From: Datnioides undecimradiatus
Taxonomy: Eukaryota > Chordata > Actinopteri > Lobotiformes > Datnioididae
Reading direction: 5' to 3'
NCBI GenBank assembly: GCA_008933995.1
Contig: WARS01000029.1
Coordinates: 15,871,131-15,935,130, forward strand
DNA: 64,000 bases
Within the stretch, counting starts at the first letter, position 1. Every line of letters starts with the position of its first letter. The notes below the pieces were generated by a model, which was not told the DNA's origin, ran no database searches, and saw only the letters and a list, made by a program, of their open reading frames with translations. Positions 1 through 30,100 of the stretch are shown here, piece by piece. A program made the translations under genes and the position numbers.

Positions 1-310
1 TTATGTGGGGCATGTGGGCATCAGATGTGTATTCATCCACTTCTGAAAGTACAGCTGTCCTAGGGGTCATTTTAAAAAACGAATCTGTATATTTGTGACT
101 ATGTTTGGAGCTGTGTGCCACAGACAGGGTAGGGACATCAAAACAAGTGTTGGTTTTGGTCTTTTTTTCCAGGACAACAGAAGCATTGCCTTTTAAATTA
201 TATTACCTAAAACACTGACAAGTAAAGTTTCCTGCCTGCAGAATGACACCGAGTCTGAATAGATCCCAACAAAAGTAGTGAAGTCTTAAACTGCACAGTA
301 GCGGTTACTG
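1..310 (-). other. tnni3k: TNNI3K 3' untranslated region, runs off the window
   Basis: This stretch lies immediately 3' of the TNNI3K stop codon (311-313 on the minus strand). I see no minus-strand AATAAA here, so the transcript probably ends outside the window. No coding sequence is recognisable. Confidence 0.5.
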
Positions 311-12736
<12,426 letters not shown>

Positions 12737-12948
12737 CGATATGGTCCTTCACCTGTGTTATGTGCTGTGTAGTTTGGTTGACTAGAGTAAAGCAGTAATA
12801 CAATCTCCTACTCTGCCACAATTGCACAGGTCCAGATAAAGGGGGATCATGGCTGTGGGCTAAAAATAAACACTTTTGAGGGGCAATGCCTAACAACTAC
12901 TGACAACTGATCTCCCTCTGAATGCGAGCAGGCGTGTATCAGTGTAAC

Positions 12949-12984
<36 letters not shown>

Positions 12985-13717
12985 CAAAAACAAAGCAGGT
13001 GATCATTGCCCTGTACTGTGCCACAAAATCCAACCAGAGTCAGGCTGATGGTCTGAAATTTACATTTTTGTATCTTCTTATTTGCATAATAAAAGGCAAA
13101 TAAACTTTTTCTGTCATGTCTTTTTCATTGCAGATGTTCTGACTTGTAATGGCAGGAAAAGCACAGGTGGATCTCATATCATTAACAAATTAAGAACAAT
13201 TAAAATTAATGATTATGTTTCAGTACCTACTACAAACTAATAGTGTTATTAAAAAATGTCCGCTGTGAAAAAGCCCATTTAATGAAGACAAAATTAAGTT
13301 AATTAACATTTTAAGACACCACAACCCAAAATGTTTCTCCAAGTCTGCTGACCTTCAAACCTTTGATGCTGCCATATGAATAGCTTATCCTCTTGCCCTG
13401 AGCTTAAATTACTGAAGGCAGAGCACCACTTAAACACTAAAACAATGTGATGTGGATGAGTTAATGTTTCTTAAAAGATTGGAAGTTACATTCTAAGTAA
13501 GAAAATCAAACCTCTATGAAAGATTATAACACGTTGAATCAGACGACAAAATCCATACCAGATCTTCATGCTGCTGACAAAAGCTGATGGTCCTGACAGC
13601 TGAACTGAATGATTCACTGAATGATATTCAACAATTTAAAGTACAATAAATGTGATCTTGTGTGTAAACTGGCTGAACATTAACTGCGACTCACAATCTC
13701 AGTTAAAAGTAGGAGCT
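12737..13717. other. FPGT-TNNI3K intergenic spacer
   Basis: About 1 kb between the FPGT stop and the TNNI3K start codon. It must hold the FPGT 3' UTR and the TNNI3K promoter and 5' UTR. Apart from the TG microsatellite I see no CpG cluster and no further exon. The short spacing fits the read-through transcription known for this gene pair in mammals. Confidence 0.6.
12951..12982 (+). repeat. TG dinucleotide microsatellite
   Basis: About 16 TG units just upstream of the TNNI3K start codon on the transcribed (minus) strand, where they read as CA repeats. It may be length-polymorphic. Confidence 0.95.
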
Positions 13718-16006
13718 TCAGTTTGATTTTCTCTGTTTGATGTCTTCATACAGTCCCATCCTGAACTTTAACATGTCCTCCAGGTTTTTACACTGTAACG
13801 ACTCCTGCAGGGATATCAGCTCTGTGTCTTTGGGGAGGGTGAGTGTAGAGCCGCTTAGGACTGCCTGCAGCATGTCCAAAGACACAGAGAACGAGCTTTG
13901 TGGATCAGAGCAAACAGGAAACAAACAAGCTTTCCACAAACTGCAGCTGGATGCGTCACCAGAGAACCTCAGGGCTTCATTTTTCATCCCCCAGTGGGAC
14001 AGACAGTCTGGCAAGCTGAAGCCAAGAAGCTTTAACTCTTCCATGAAAGCAGGAGCTTCCACGCTGTGTTTCAAGTTGTCCTTAATCCCAAACACAACAG
14101 TGACAAACCTGGTTTGGTTCTTGTGATTCACACACAGTGAATGCATGAAGACTCCGTCAGGCACTGAGAAGCCAGCACTGACCAGGCAGCTGCTGACAAT
14201 GGAGCCTCTGCCCACGGATACTCCTGCTCCCAGTCTAGAATACTCCACCACTGATCCAGCTCCAACAGAGCAACAGGGGTCAAGGACGCTGTACATAACG
14301 CAGCATCCTGATGAACCCTCAGAGTTTTCATTCATGTGAACACTGAAGGCAGAGGAGAGGAGACCCAGCTCACTCCTCAGTGCTGCATCCTCTGTTAGGT
14401 GAAACAGGTACTCTGATGTGGTTCCGATGTGATAAAACTTGGAGCTGTTCAGGAGAATCACATTCAAGGGAGTCCCTTTTAAAAGGTGGAAGATCTTTTG
14501 CCGGATTTCCACCAGACTGCTCTCTTCTTTGGTGACATTTGTAGTGTTGCTGGTGTAATCTATTGTTGCTTTAGAGCCCAATGCTTGGAGGAAGTCCCCA
14601 TACGCATCTATCTCACAGTCCAAGGGCCCCAGTTCTTTTAGCAGATTCAGAAGAGACTTTGCTGTATCAAAATCCACATAATAGGTGCTGTCTGTGTAGA
14701 CAAACTCAGTATCAGACAGAGAGAAGCAACCGCTCTGCTTTTTACAAACAGCTCCACTATCTCGCATCTTAACAATGCTTGGCTTGTGCAGATAGTGCAG
14801 ACAGGTAGTTTGCTCCATTTCTGAGTAAGAAGACTTTTCATGTGAATCCAACACAAACACTCCATGGGTAGTCCCGATAGACAGTGGGGAGGGGTGTGCT
14901 AAAGCTGTAAAACCAGGTTTGTCAAACCTGATACTCTGATCCTCTCCTATACTGTAGAGCTCTATGTCATCCGCACAGGTCACCAGCACGCCAGGCTTCA
15001 TCTGGGATGGGAAATCTACATATATGGCCAGTTTGAGCTCCAGCATCTGGTAAAGAGGATCACCCAGCGGCATGGCAGTGAAGATCTTTCCCAGGGCACT
15101 GGCACTAGGCAAACGCTGGCTCCAACCTCCTGAAGGGATGAGAGTGGATATTTGTTAAAATGGGAAACCTTGGAATAACTAAACTAAATATTTAGTGAAC
15201 CTGCATGTAAGAGCTTTGAAGAGTCAGTTTTAGACACTTCTTTTGCAGTCCAAAACAGGGTCTATACAGTGAATATGTAAAGAAACTGAAAATTAAAAAA
15301 AGAAAAGCAATGAAAGAAATCATTTATTTGATCATAATTTAACTTTGAAATCTCAAACCTGCATGGATGAGGATGACTTTCATTTTGCCCAGTGTATTCC
15401 CATAAATGTCGTTCAGCTGCTGCAGCGCGTACAGAGTGGAGCCCCCATTCCCTTCAAAACACAAGATAATAACAATACTACTACTACTACTAATAATAAT
15501 AATAATAATAAATAACAATAATAATAATAAAATAATAATAATAATAATAATAAAATAGGGATTGCTGATCCCTCCTGACCAACAAACAAAGAGCAGCAAA
15601 ATAAAAAACTGGAAAGTCCTCACTCACCTATCTTAGATCCAGGCGGATCTGAGAAGACCTTGTAGTGAACTCCAAGGGGAAGCTCCTTCCTGTCAACTTT
15701 CCCCCTGATCTGCAGCTCATACGCTTCTCTCTGACTCCCATCCACAGCAGTCACGACCACCACGTCCCAAAACTCACCAGGTTGAACCTCCAGATCTTCA
15801 CAAAGAAAAGAAAATGCAGCTAGTTGTGACACTTTGCATAAAGAATAAAATGCAAGTACACAGCTTTTAGTTAAGTAAATCCAGCAGGTGTGAACACTGA
15901 CAAAAAAAATCGCTCAGTTACATCAAATATTAAACTCACCTCGCAGACAGTCAAACTTTCTGAGCTTTTCTCGTGTTGCAGTTTGCAACTTTTTTCTATA
16001 GTCCAT
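13718..16006 (-). CDS. fpgt: FPGT, fucose-1-phosphate guanylyltransferase (4 coding exons, complete)
   Basis: Cytosolic enzyme of the L-fucose salvage pathway: beta-L-fucose-1-phosphate + GTP gives GDP-L-fucose + diphosphate. Coding exons: 15940-16006, 15628-15795, 15359-15451, 13718-15129. Phases join to 579 aa, close to mammalian FPGT (about 590). It starts MDYRKKLQTATREKLRKF, similar to the human N-terminus. The nucleotidyltransferase signature GGWSQRLPSASALGK lies at about residues 110-124, at the start of the long last exon. That exon carries the rest of the protein, including the C-terminal left-handed helix-like region (GAGSVVEYSRLGAGVSVGRG). TNNI3K follows downstream on the same strand. 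No lesion is visible. The alternative start, Met further inside the last exon, would lose the catalytic loop and is rejected. Confidence 0.95.
15464..15556 (+). repeat. Compound AAT-rich trinucleotide microsatellite
   Basis: ACT units followed by interrupted AAT/AAC/AAAT arrays in FPGT intron 3, only about 13 bases from the start of exon 3 (15451 on the minus strand). On the transcribed strand it reads as TTA/TTAT and probably forms part of the pyrimidine-rich tract before that acceptor. Confidence 0.9.
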
Positions 16007-16093
16007 CCTGTTGCGTCCAATGCCGATTATATTTACTCTATATAGTGTCGGGAAAGTTACACCTGACGGTTACAGTTAAAGCTTTCCGCATCT

Positions 16094-16102
16094 CACTTCC
16101 GG
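16094..16102 (-). promoter_or_regulatory. ETS/GABP-type site in the FPGT promoter
   Basis: CACTTCCGG on the plus strand reads CCGGAAGTG on the FPGT strand, a consensus ETS-family (GABPA-like) site. It lies about 90 bases upstream of the FPGT start codon in a CpG-containing stretch (about 16075-16200), typical of TATA-less housekeeping promoters. Binding is inferred from the motif alone. Confidence 0.45.
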
Positions 16103-16199
16103 GTGCCGTTACGTAGTTACGTTGCGTTTCGAACGTGAGGCGTGGAGTGAGCAGAGCGCGTGAGAGCGAGACGATTAACCCGCGGGGCCAAACACGGGA

Positions 16200-18483
16200 T
16201 TTTAGAAATGAAGATGACATGAGACAAAATTCCTATGGATGTATACAAAATAAATCAAGCTGCAGTAAATATTTAATGACTTTTTGTTTGTGTTTCTGAA
16301 AAAGGGACGTCAATTTATTTTGTGTCTGGTGGTTTTTTTTTTTAAAATATCTTTATTCTAAACAAAATGAGTAGAAACTCTTTATTTTAAAACACATTAT
16401 CCAAATCTAATACAAGTCAGTCAGTTTTGCTAAATGGAAGTTAGGGTTAGAATATATCTTAGTGAGGATGTTAAAGTGAACTTCCTGAACCATTTATTAG
16501 TGAATCAGTGAAGCTTTCTTCAAATTCACAAAAGGAAAATGGAATTTAATGTTAGCAATCAAATGTTATACTCGAACATGACCACAATCTCATCAGAGGT
16601 AGCCCTGGCCTTCCAAGTTGCCCTAATAACTGCTAATATTGTGTATTATTTAAACTTGTTGTCATAAATTAACTTTACCAGATAACTTGAACTTGTTTGG
16701 GAACATCACATTCAATGGTTCGACAGTTTGTACGTGAATAACCTTGCATTAACGCCCCAATGAGCAAAGAGTCAAATAAATCATTACGTTTTCTGAATGA
16801 GGCTAATTGCCTGCCGAGTACAGCATCTAATCAATGCGCAGGTTACCATGAATGTAGCCTGTGAAATCAACCTATGTTATTATTAATCTGGGATAACTGA
16901 GTGTCATTTTTTTTACCAAGGTACAAACTGTCACCGTTCACACATCACCATAGCAACAGATGCTCGACAGTGTCCTAAGGTTTGGCTGCACTTGCACATT
17001 CTCTCTTGCATAAACCATAGGCTGTGAAAGTGTTAAGAGCCAGTTAGGATAAGCTGGGTGCCAGGCAGAGGCATGCTGCATTTCGAAAACAGAGGCAAAA
17101 AAGGGTGGCTTGGGAAAGAGCACTGATGAGGGCAGTTTGCCTCACTGACGAGGCCTTTCAGGAGAGTACCACACATTAGACTGACCGACTGGTGTGAATT
17201 GGCAGCGAGTGTCAAACTGCAGGCTGAAACACATACCACACACATCCAGGGACGCTTTGGGCCACAGGATTACCCACTGGCTTGTGACTGGCAGTGTTAT
17301 TTCATCTGTACTGATGATTACATACATTACATTTTTCATTACAGATGCATTCAGTCATGCTCTTGTTCTCTCTGGTTTTGCTGTCTTGGAATAACAGGAT
17401 GATCACAGAGAAAACACAATACCTGGCAAGCAGTCCTAGTAACTCCTTTAAACCCCAATCAGAGGCAGCCAGCTGAGGCTCACTGTTTCAATTCCATTGT
17501 AAACTCCTCCGCTGGCCTGTGCACCTATCACAACACCAACATGACAACTTACAGTGTGATGCAACTGCAAGCTGTGCTTTCCTTTGTTTTATTTTTTCTC
17601 ATGAAAAAAAAGGTTGAGGAATGGCAGGAATGCAGGGTGAGGGAGGTGAACACCAACACAACAGCTAAACTAAGCATAATCTGGTCTTTTGTGTTTATTG
17701 TTTCAGTTCAATCAAAGAAAACAGCTTGTCATGTGAGTTACTTGGCCATTAAAAAGTCATCATGTTACACAGTTAGTGCAATAGTTGTCCTCTAAAACCA
17801 TACATTCAAAATAAAAACAGCATCATTACATACTACTGTACAGTGACATTCTAAGTCTCAATCAAATAGTTTAAAAAACTTAATTAAAGAGGTAGAAAAT
17901 AAACTTTATCAAAAGAGGCTGATTCAACCATCTCAGCTTGACTAGTTTTATCCTTAGTTAGCTCCTCTAAAAAAATGTTGATACCATTAAAAACTTGGCT
18001 GTCTCAAGATCATAGATTGCTGAGATTGTGTTAAAACCTTGTACCAAAAATTCATTGATCTATAAATTAGTGTAGTACAGAATGTTGTCTACAACAGAGG
18101 CTCTAATAAAACTTAAGAGGCTTAAAAAGAGACTCATTCTGCACTCTTGCTTCATACCTATTCATCTTGCTGAAAACATGTAACAAGTTCATTAAAAAAA
18201 TAGTACATGTGTGTCTATCCTTTTTAAATGAGATTTTCTCTCATTTTCAGAATGAACAAATTCATACAGTGGGAACTGAGGTTTAAAAGGAAAAAAACAC
18301 TACAAATCCATTGCATAGACATCTGTAATCTCAGGGTGGGACACTTACATCCACATATGGCTTCTTCAAGAGCACAGCACCTACACAACAGAGGGGAAAT
18401 GGGATGATGACAGAGAGTGGATCCTAATCCTACATACTGATGTACTGCTCCTCTTGTAGGGAGACCATGACAGCACTGTCATG
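16200..18483. other. Intergenic region between FPGT and ACOT11
   Basis: About 2.3 kb with no exon I can support. The left edge is upstream of FPGT. The right part must contain the ACOT11 3' UTR; a minus-strand AATAAA occurs at 17694-17699, about 790 bases after the ACOT11 stop. Small open frames here are not supported. Confidence 0.55.
17694..17699 (-). terminator. Candidate ACOT11 polyadenylation signal (AATAAA)
   Basis: TTTATT on the plus strand is AATAAA on the ACOT11 strand, about 790 bases downstream of the stop codon. It is the clearest candidate I found, but the motif is common in AT-rich DNA. Confidence 0.3.
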
Positions 18484-24619
<6,136 letters not shown>

Positions 24620-25816
24620 TCACAGCTACACAAAGGGGAAACATGGCAGCCAGAAGAGTGTCCACTTTTGACTCACATACTGAAGGAAAAATATCATCAT
24701 TACATCTACAACCCGTGGTTCAAATATAAACAAGACAACTGTCAAAATTTAAAACGTGATTGGAATGAGTGCATCACTGTACGGCTAAATCGGCATCATT
24801 AATGTGTCTGACATCTTAACATGTTAATTGTATCTGTTGGAAATAAAGGAGTAAATAGGAGGCTTTTAAGCATCAAATCTAGGACATGTCCTTATGTAAA
24901 AAAACATAGATGTCTCAAAAGGTCTCAGTTTTAATTACAAAAGGTTACATAATATGTCACAATATTTTTTTAAAAAATTAATTAAATTACATTTTCTGCA
25001 TCAATTGTAATGGATAGTTGAAACCTGTTTGGGGTTTACTCAGGGATGCTTTCATCTGATATTGGATTTCGAGGTTAAGGGGTCTGCAACACAGCTCTTG
25101 ACACCCTGGTTTTACTAACAACCACTGACGTGTTGCAGCACCACAAAAGACAGACATTTGTCATTTTCACTTAATTTTTCACTTTTCAGCAGTTGTTCAC
25201 TGCTGAATCTGAAAACTGCACAGTCACTTTGGACCAGGTCTGCAACATAAGACGCTTTAAATAATCTGCAATTCAGTTTGTCAGACGAATTGCTCAACAT
25301 TTATCCCCTCACTGAAGGATCAGGAAAACCCTGAAATGCCCATTTACGTTTATAATTATAAATAACTATAGGTATTTGACGGTGCTACAAATGAATTCAA
25401 TTTTACAATTTACAATTTTATTTTGTTTGGGACTTGTCTTTTTGGAGTAGTTTTAACCAAACTCAGACAAAAACTATTTCAGGGCACATGCAAACTATTT
25501 TAAGTCATGTCGCTAAATGCGGTATTCATGGAAACTATTTGTTGGTATAGAGATGTTTGCCCATAACTTCTGCTCCAGTGGGGCGCAGTGGTCACCTGTC
25601 TTTCCCATTATCGATGACAGGAGCAGCAGTGACCTTTAAAGTGACTTCACGAGTAATGAGACATTCACCGTGAACTTCTCTTGCAAAAGAATAGGATAAT
25701 ATCAGGCTGACTATCGCGGAATTAAAGTCCGCTGTTTATTCTGCAGAAGATAAGTCGTCCTCGGTCACCACTGCAACGCGTTTCACACTGAAAACAAACA
25801 ATATACAATGACTCAC

Positions 25817-25900
25817 CCAATTTTAAGTTAAGAGTCGAGAGAAAGTCCTTCACGTGCCAGTGGACGTCGGCTACAAAACATAAACACCAGCTGAGAAGCT
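25817..25900 (-). other. acot11: Probable non-coding first exon of ACOT11
   Basis: A strong donor (TTGG|GTGAGT) ends an exon at 25817 on the minus strand. It pairs naturally with the acceptor (TGTGTAG) just upstream of the first coding exon, which would then start at 24625, nine bases before the ATG. The transcription start, and so the right edge, is a guess. Confidence 0.4.
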
Positions 25901-26019
25901 GCAGCCTGTAACCCGGACTGAGTCTCCTGTCATTTCAACCATTCCTCAACAACACAACAACTTATTAAACACACACATGCACACACACGCCACAGCTTTA
26001 CTCAAGACTTTCACCACTG

Positions 26020-26021
<2 letters not shown>

Positions 26022-26054
<33 letters not shown>
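26022..26054 (+). repeat. GA dinucleotide microsatellite
   Basis: An uninterrupted GA run of about 15 units in the shared ACOT11/SSBP3 upstream region. GA tracts can bind GAGA-type factors, but none is implied here beyond the repeat itself. Confidence 0.9.
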
Positions 26055-26057
<3 letters not shown>

Positions 26058-26982
26058 TGGGGGTGGAGGAGGGGGTATACCCTGTAATGGTTATGGTTAC
26101 GTCCACATTTTTAAGGTGGAACTGCTCTGAACCTATGGAGGGACTGCAAGGGTCTCCTTTTGGGCGACGTTCAATTTACAATCAATTAGGATCTTCCTCA
26201 TCTTTTCAATACATCTATTTAAATAAAACATATCTTGGAACTGTTGTAGGTGTTATACAAAGTTTTTACACGTTGATTCACTGTTTAAGCATCTTTTTAA
26301 TCTCTTCCCTACTCATTGAAAAGTTAAGCAGTACATTGTTTTTTTATAATGCAAACTAAAGATGGTCTCTCGTTAGAACATCTTTTTAGGCCTTTAATTG
26401 ATTCATTGTGCATCACAGCCCTATATATATATTATAATGACATGCGAATCTAGCATATATGGGAACACAAGGCTTATTCTATCCCAAATTGTCATAATCA
26501 TTTGGTTATGATGAGGCGAAACCTAATACTAGTAGTGGTAGTAGTTGAAAATCAAGCCCATAAAATATAAAAATATAGAATTATTTCGGTCTAGAGTCAC
26601 ATATTATCAGACGAGAAAAAAATTAATGAACACATGCAATAAAATTAATATAGGCTAGACAATTATACGTGACATAGATATAAACTGCTATGAACCTCTA
26701 ATCAGTTGGTTGAAAACGAAAAAAAACTTTCTATTAGCACCATGATAAAAGTCTTAGATCATAATTCTTTTATATTCAAATTATTTGTCAGATTAAAGCC
26801 TATACTTTCCTCTATAGCAATTTATTTTAATGCATATGTCAGAATCCAGTGAAGAACAAATAATTACATAAGAACTATTAGTTTTTACATTAAATTACGC
26901 TCACTGATAGCATAGCTATCAACGTCAAAACAACAAACAGAAAGCACTGAAAGGCAGACCTTAAGGCAAATGGAGCGCTCTC

Positions 26983-26987
26983 ATTGG
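26983..26987 (-). promoter_or_regulatory. Inverted CCAAT box upstream of SSBP3
   Basis: ATTGG (CCAAT on the opposite strand) lies about 175 bases before the SSBP3 start codon, at the edge of the CpG-rich block (about 26990-27560). This fits an NF-Y-bound TATA-less promoter. Motif evidence only. Confidence 0.35.
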
Positions 26988-27162
26988 CTTTCCGCAGCAT
27001 CAGTCAGGGTAGGCCCCGCACCTTCCCCTTGGACCAAGCTCGGTTGAGACGTTGGGTTGAGCAGGAGTGCGGTTGGAGTGCGAGAGGGTCGCGGCCGCGA
27101 TGATCTGACAGATGAAATAGCGAAAAAAGAAAGAGAAGGCGGGCGTCCTCCCACACAAAACA

Positions 27163-30100
27163 ATGTTCCCCAAAGGCAAAGGCACCCCGGTGCCGTCGGA
27201 CGGCCAAGCACGAGAAAAGTAAGCTCAGAAACGTTTATTATTGTGTGTTTTTTGCCTCGTAAGTTTTTCCCTCTTGCGCTCTGTTGTTCGCTGGACGGGC
27301 TAGCAAGAGGCGATTTCCTCCTACCGAGAATTGAATTGAATGAACCGCCTTGTCTGCTCGCCATTCCTTCCTTGTGCTGTATTTTCTGCTGCCTTTGGCT
27401 TATTGCCGTCTCTGCACAGCTCTGCCGACCGATACCGAGAGCAGTTTGGTTGTGTTTTTAAGCGTCGTTTGTCTCGTGTTTTTTGCGGATATTCAGTCGC
27501 GAGCACGGAGAGGAGAAAACAATAACATCGCCTTGCCACACAGTACATTGTTTTCTCTGTTGCGCTCTGGATAGGCTCCGTCTCTATTTCCCTCAGCTAC
27601 ATCAGTGCCACCAGGATACTGTACCTAGCTAATACACAGCAGGCTGGTGGTGTTTGTATGTGTATGTTTTCTTTTACATCACGACGTTAAATCATACTGT
27701 TGCGTTTGCACTTTCCTTTAACCTTCTCTTTGTAGTGAATCTTATCCAGGTCTTGGCTCGGTTACACAGTCCCCATTTAATTTTTTGGCTTAGGCTATTT
27801 GGCAGCCATTGTTCAAGGGGCCCGTACCCGACTCTAGTCACTCAGTGTCCCCGTTGAAGAAGATTTAACCTGCAGTTTCCACGTTTATATTTCACCTTTG
27901 GTAAATCTAACCTCTTTTTCCCCCTTACAGGTTGGCTCTGTACGTGTATGAGTATTTGCTACACATAGGAGCACAGAAGTCTGCACAGACGTTTTTATCA
28001 GAGGTGTGTGGGGAAAAAAGTTCAACTATAATATAATGTTTTCTTTTTTAAAAAAGAAATAGTTCATTTTATGTTCTCTTCTAGGAACATAAACATTAAA
28101 ATGTATTGAAATAACACCCATGGGTAATTATTGAAATTCCTAGATCCGATGGGAGAAAAACATAACACTTGGAGAACCTCCTGGATTCCTCCACTCCTGG
28201 TGGTGGTAAGAAATAATGTTCTTGTCTCCCAGTAAACATGTCCAGGGGTTGTTTGTGTGGATTTGTTTGCTTCATGACCTGTCTTGTCCACAGTGTTTTC
28301 TGGGACTTGTATTGCGCTGCACCAGAGAGGAGAGAGACATGTGACCACTCCAGCGAAGCGAAAGCCTTCCATGATTACGTGAGTAGTGCTTACATGGGTA
28401 ACTGTTGCACAAATTGCTTCGTCTTTCGCTATAGAAGGCAACAACTTTGCCATCAAGGCTAAGAAGTGGTGTAAATAATGCGGGTTGTGCAGCAAGTTAG
28501 ATTTTTTTGTTTGAGCCATCAGAACAAAGTCCCCATAATCTCTGTTTGTCTACACTCAAGTCCTGACAAAATCTTGCACCCTCCTTCAGGAGTGATACAG
28601 CTGCAGTACGTCAAGTTGTTGTGATTCTGTTGTAGTGTGAAGAATTATATGATTTGCCCTAAAGTTATGTCTGATTTCTGCTTTCCAGGCTTTTGTTAGT
28701 ATGGTCTGTTTCAGAGCTATAAATCATTTTGTATTTCTCACTGCACCCTTTCGTTGCTGGATTTAACTACATAATGCAAATTCGAACTGTATCATTTCTT
28801 TTTCCTCCTCCTGAATTTACGATCGGTCATCTTGCCGTGTTGGTGGGTCGAATGATGCTTCCAACAATGAGCTTTATAGGCTTCTGGGAAAATGATGCTG
28901 ATGTCAGCATGTCCTGAGTCAGACCTGTCGAGTGCTTTCCCCTTATCCACGCCACGCTCAAACTCCCTGCCTCGGTTGCGAAGATGAAAAAGAACCTGCT
29001 GTGTGTTCTGCGCAACTTCCTGAGGCTTTATACACACAGTATGACTTTTGACAAAGACCTCCAGCTGACCTGATGCATAGTAGCTCAAGTACGTACTGAA
29101 ACATGGCACTTATAATGACATAATCCTAATGGATTTGAAGCTGAAGGACTGTCAAAGCAGTCTCTGATCCAAAATCTATGACATCCTGCTCAGGACAAAA
29201 GTGCATCCTCCATATTTGCATGGTATGGGTGTTTTGCATCCTGATAATTATAACAGTGTTTTGGTTTTTTTTTTTTAAATGTGCTGCATTGTTTCCCACT
29301 TTGAGTCAGCATTCAAAAGGAACATCAAAAAGACCCTCAGGAGGATCAAAGAAAGTGTAAACTGCTTGCCTGTGGCTTCTGCCGCTTACCTCCTTGTGAT
29401 TCTCCAGTCCTAAATGAAAAGATGAGCCTGGTGCTGCTGATGTAAATAAAATAAGGTTTCTTATACAGGTTTTGCTGTATCAGCACATCCGAGAAAAGAC
29501 GTTAGAGGTGTCCTCTAAGGATGCCTGAATCGCAGTCCAGTTTGTAGGAAAGTTGGTGATGTTTCAGACAAGATGGGGTTAAAATGGAGATGTAGGTCCT
29601 GCTCTTGGCAGATAGGGTTGTCAGGGTAACCGGCCTCCTGATCTGGCAGGTGACCTGGGAGCCAGGAGAGAGGCTACAGCGTGGCTCTGCCCTTTCAATA
29701 ATCACATTCCATATTATTGCAACTCACATAGACAGAAGAGCAGTGCATTTTGTATGAACTCAGTCTTTCAATCACTTATTTTTTATAGTAATTGATTATA
29801 ATATCTTATGAGTGATTGTCATAATCTTAAAGTTCCCTTGCAAGGACAATCAAAAGTCCATTTTTCTGAAACACTGTTTAGCAGTTTTCCTTGTATTTCA
29901 ATGAGGAAACCACCTCAGACCAGTTTTTGAGAGATTAAACAACATAATAGGCTGTTAGGCTGATTGCAGCCCGAGACCATTTTCATAACATGGAAAGCGT
30001 TAAGCAAATGAGGAACAGTGAAACATCAGTCTGGGCTGTATGCTGCTATGGTGAGGAGCTTTTAGAGTTTCTGTGTGGCTTGCTCTCCCCGACATCTTGT

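Larger units (their letters stand above)
25901..27100. other. Divergent ACOT11/SSBP3 intergenic region
   Basis: About 1.2 kb between two genes transcribed away from each other, so it should hold both promoters. It contains CA-rich sequence (25968-25992), a GA microsatellite and an AT-rich middle, then turns CpG-rich from about 26990 at the SSBP3 side. No coding sequence is seen. Confidence 0.6.

Noticed and set aside
27057-27574. Several overlapping open frames near the SSBP3 start on both strands
   Set aside because: They arise from CpG-rich 5' UTR and intron 1. Only 27163-27218 is supported as coding by the splice to 27931 and the SSBP3 match.
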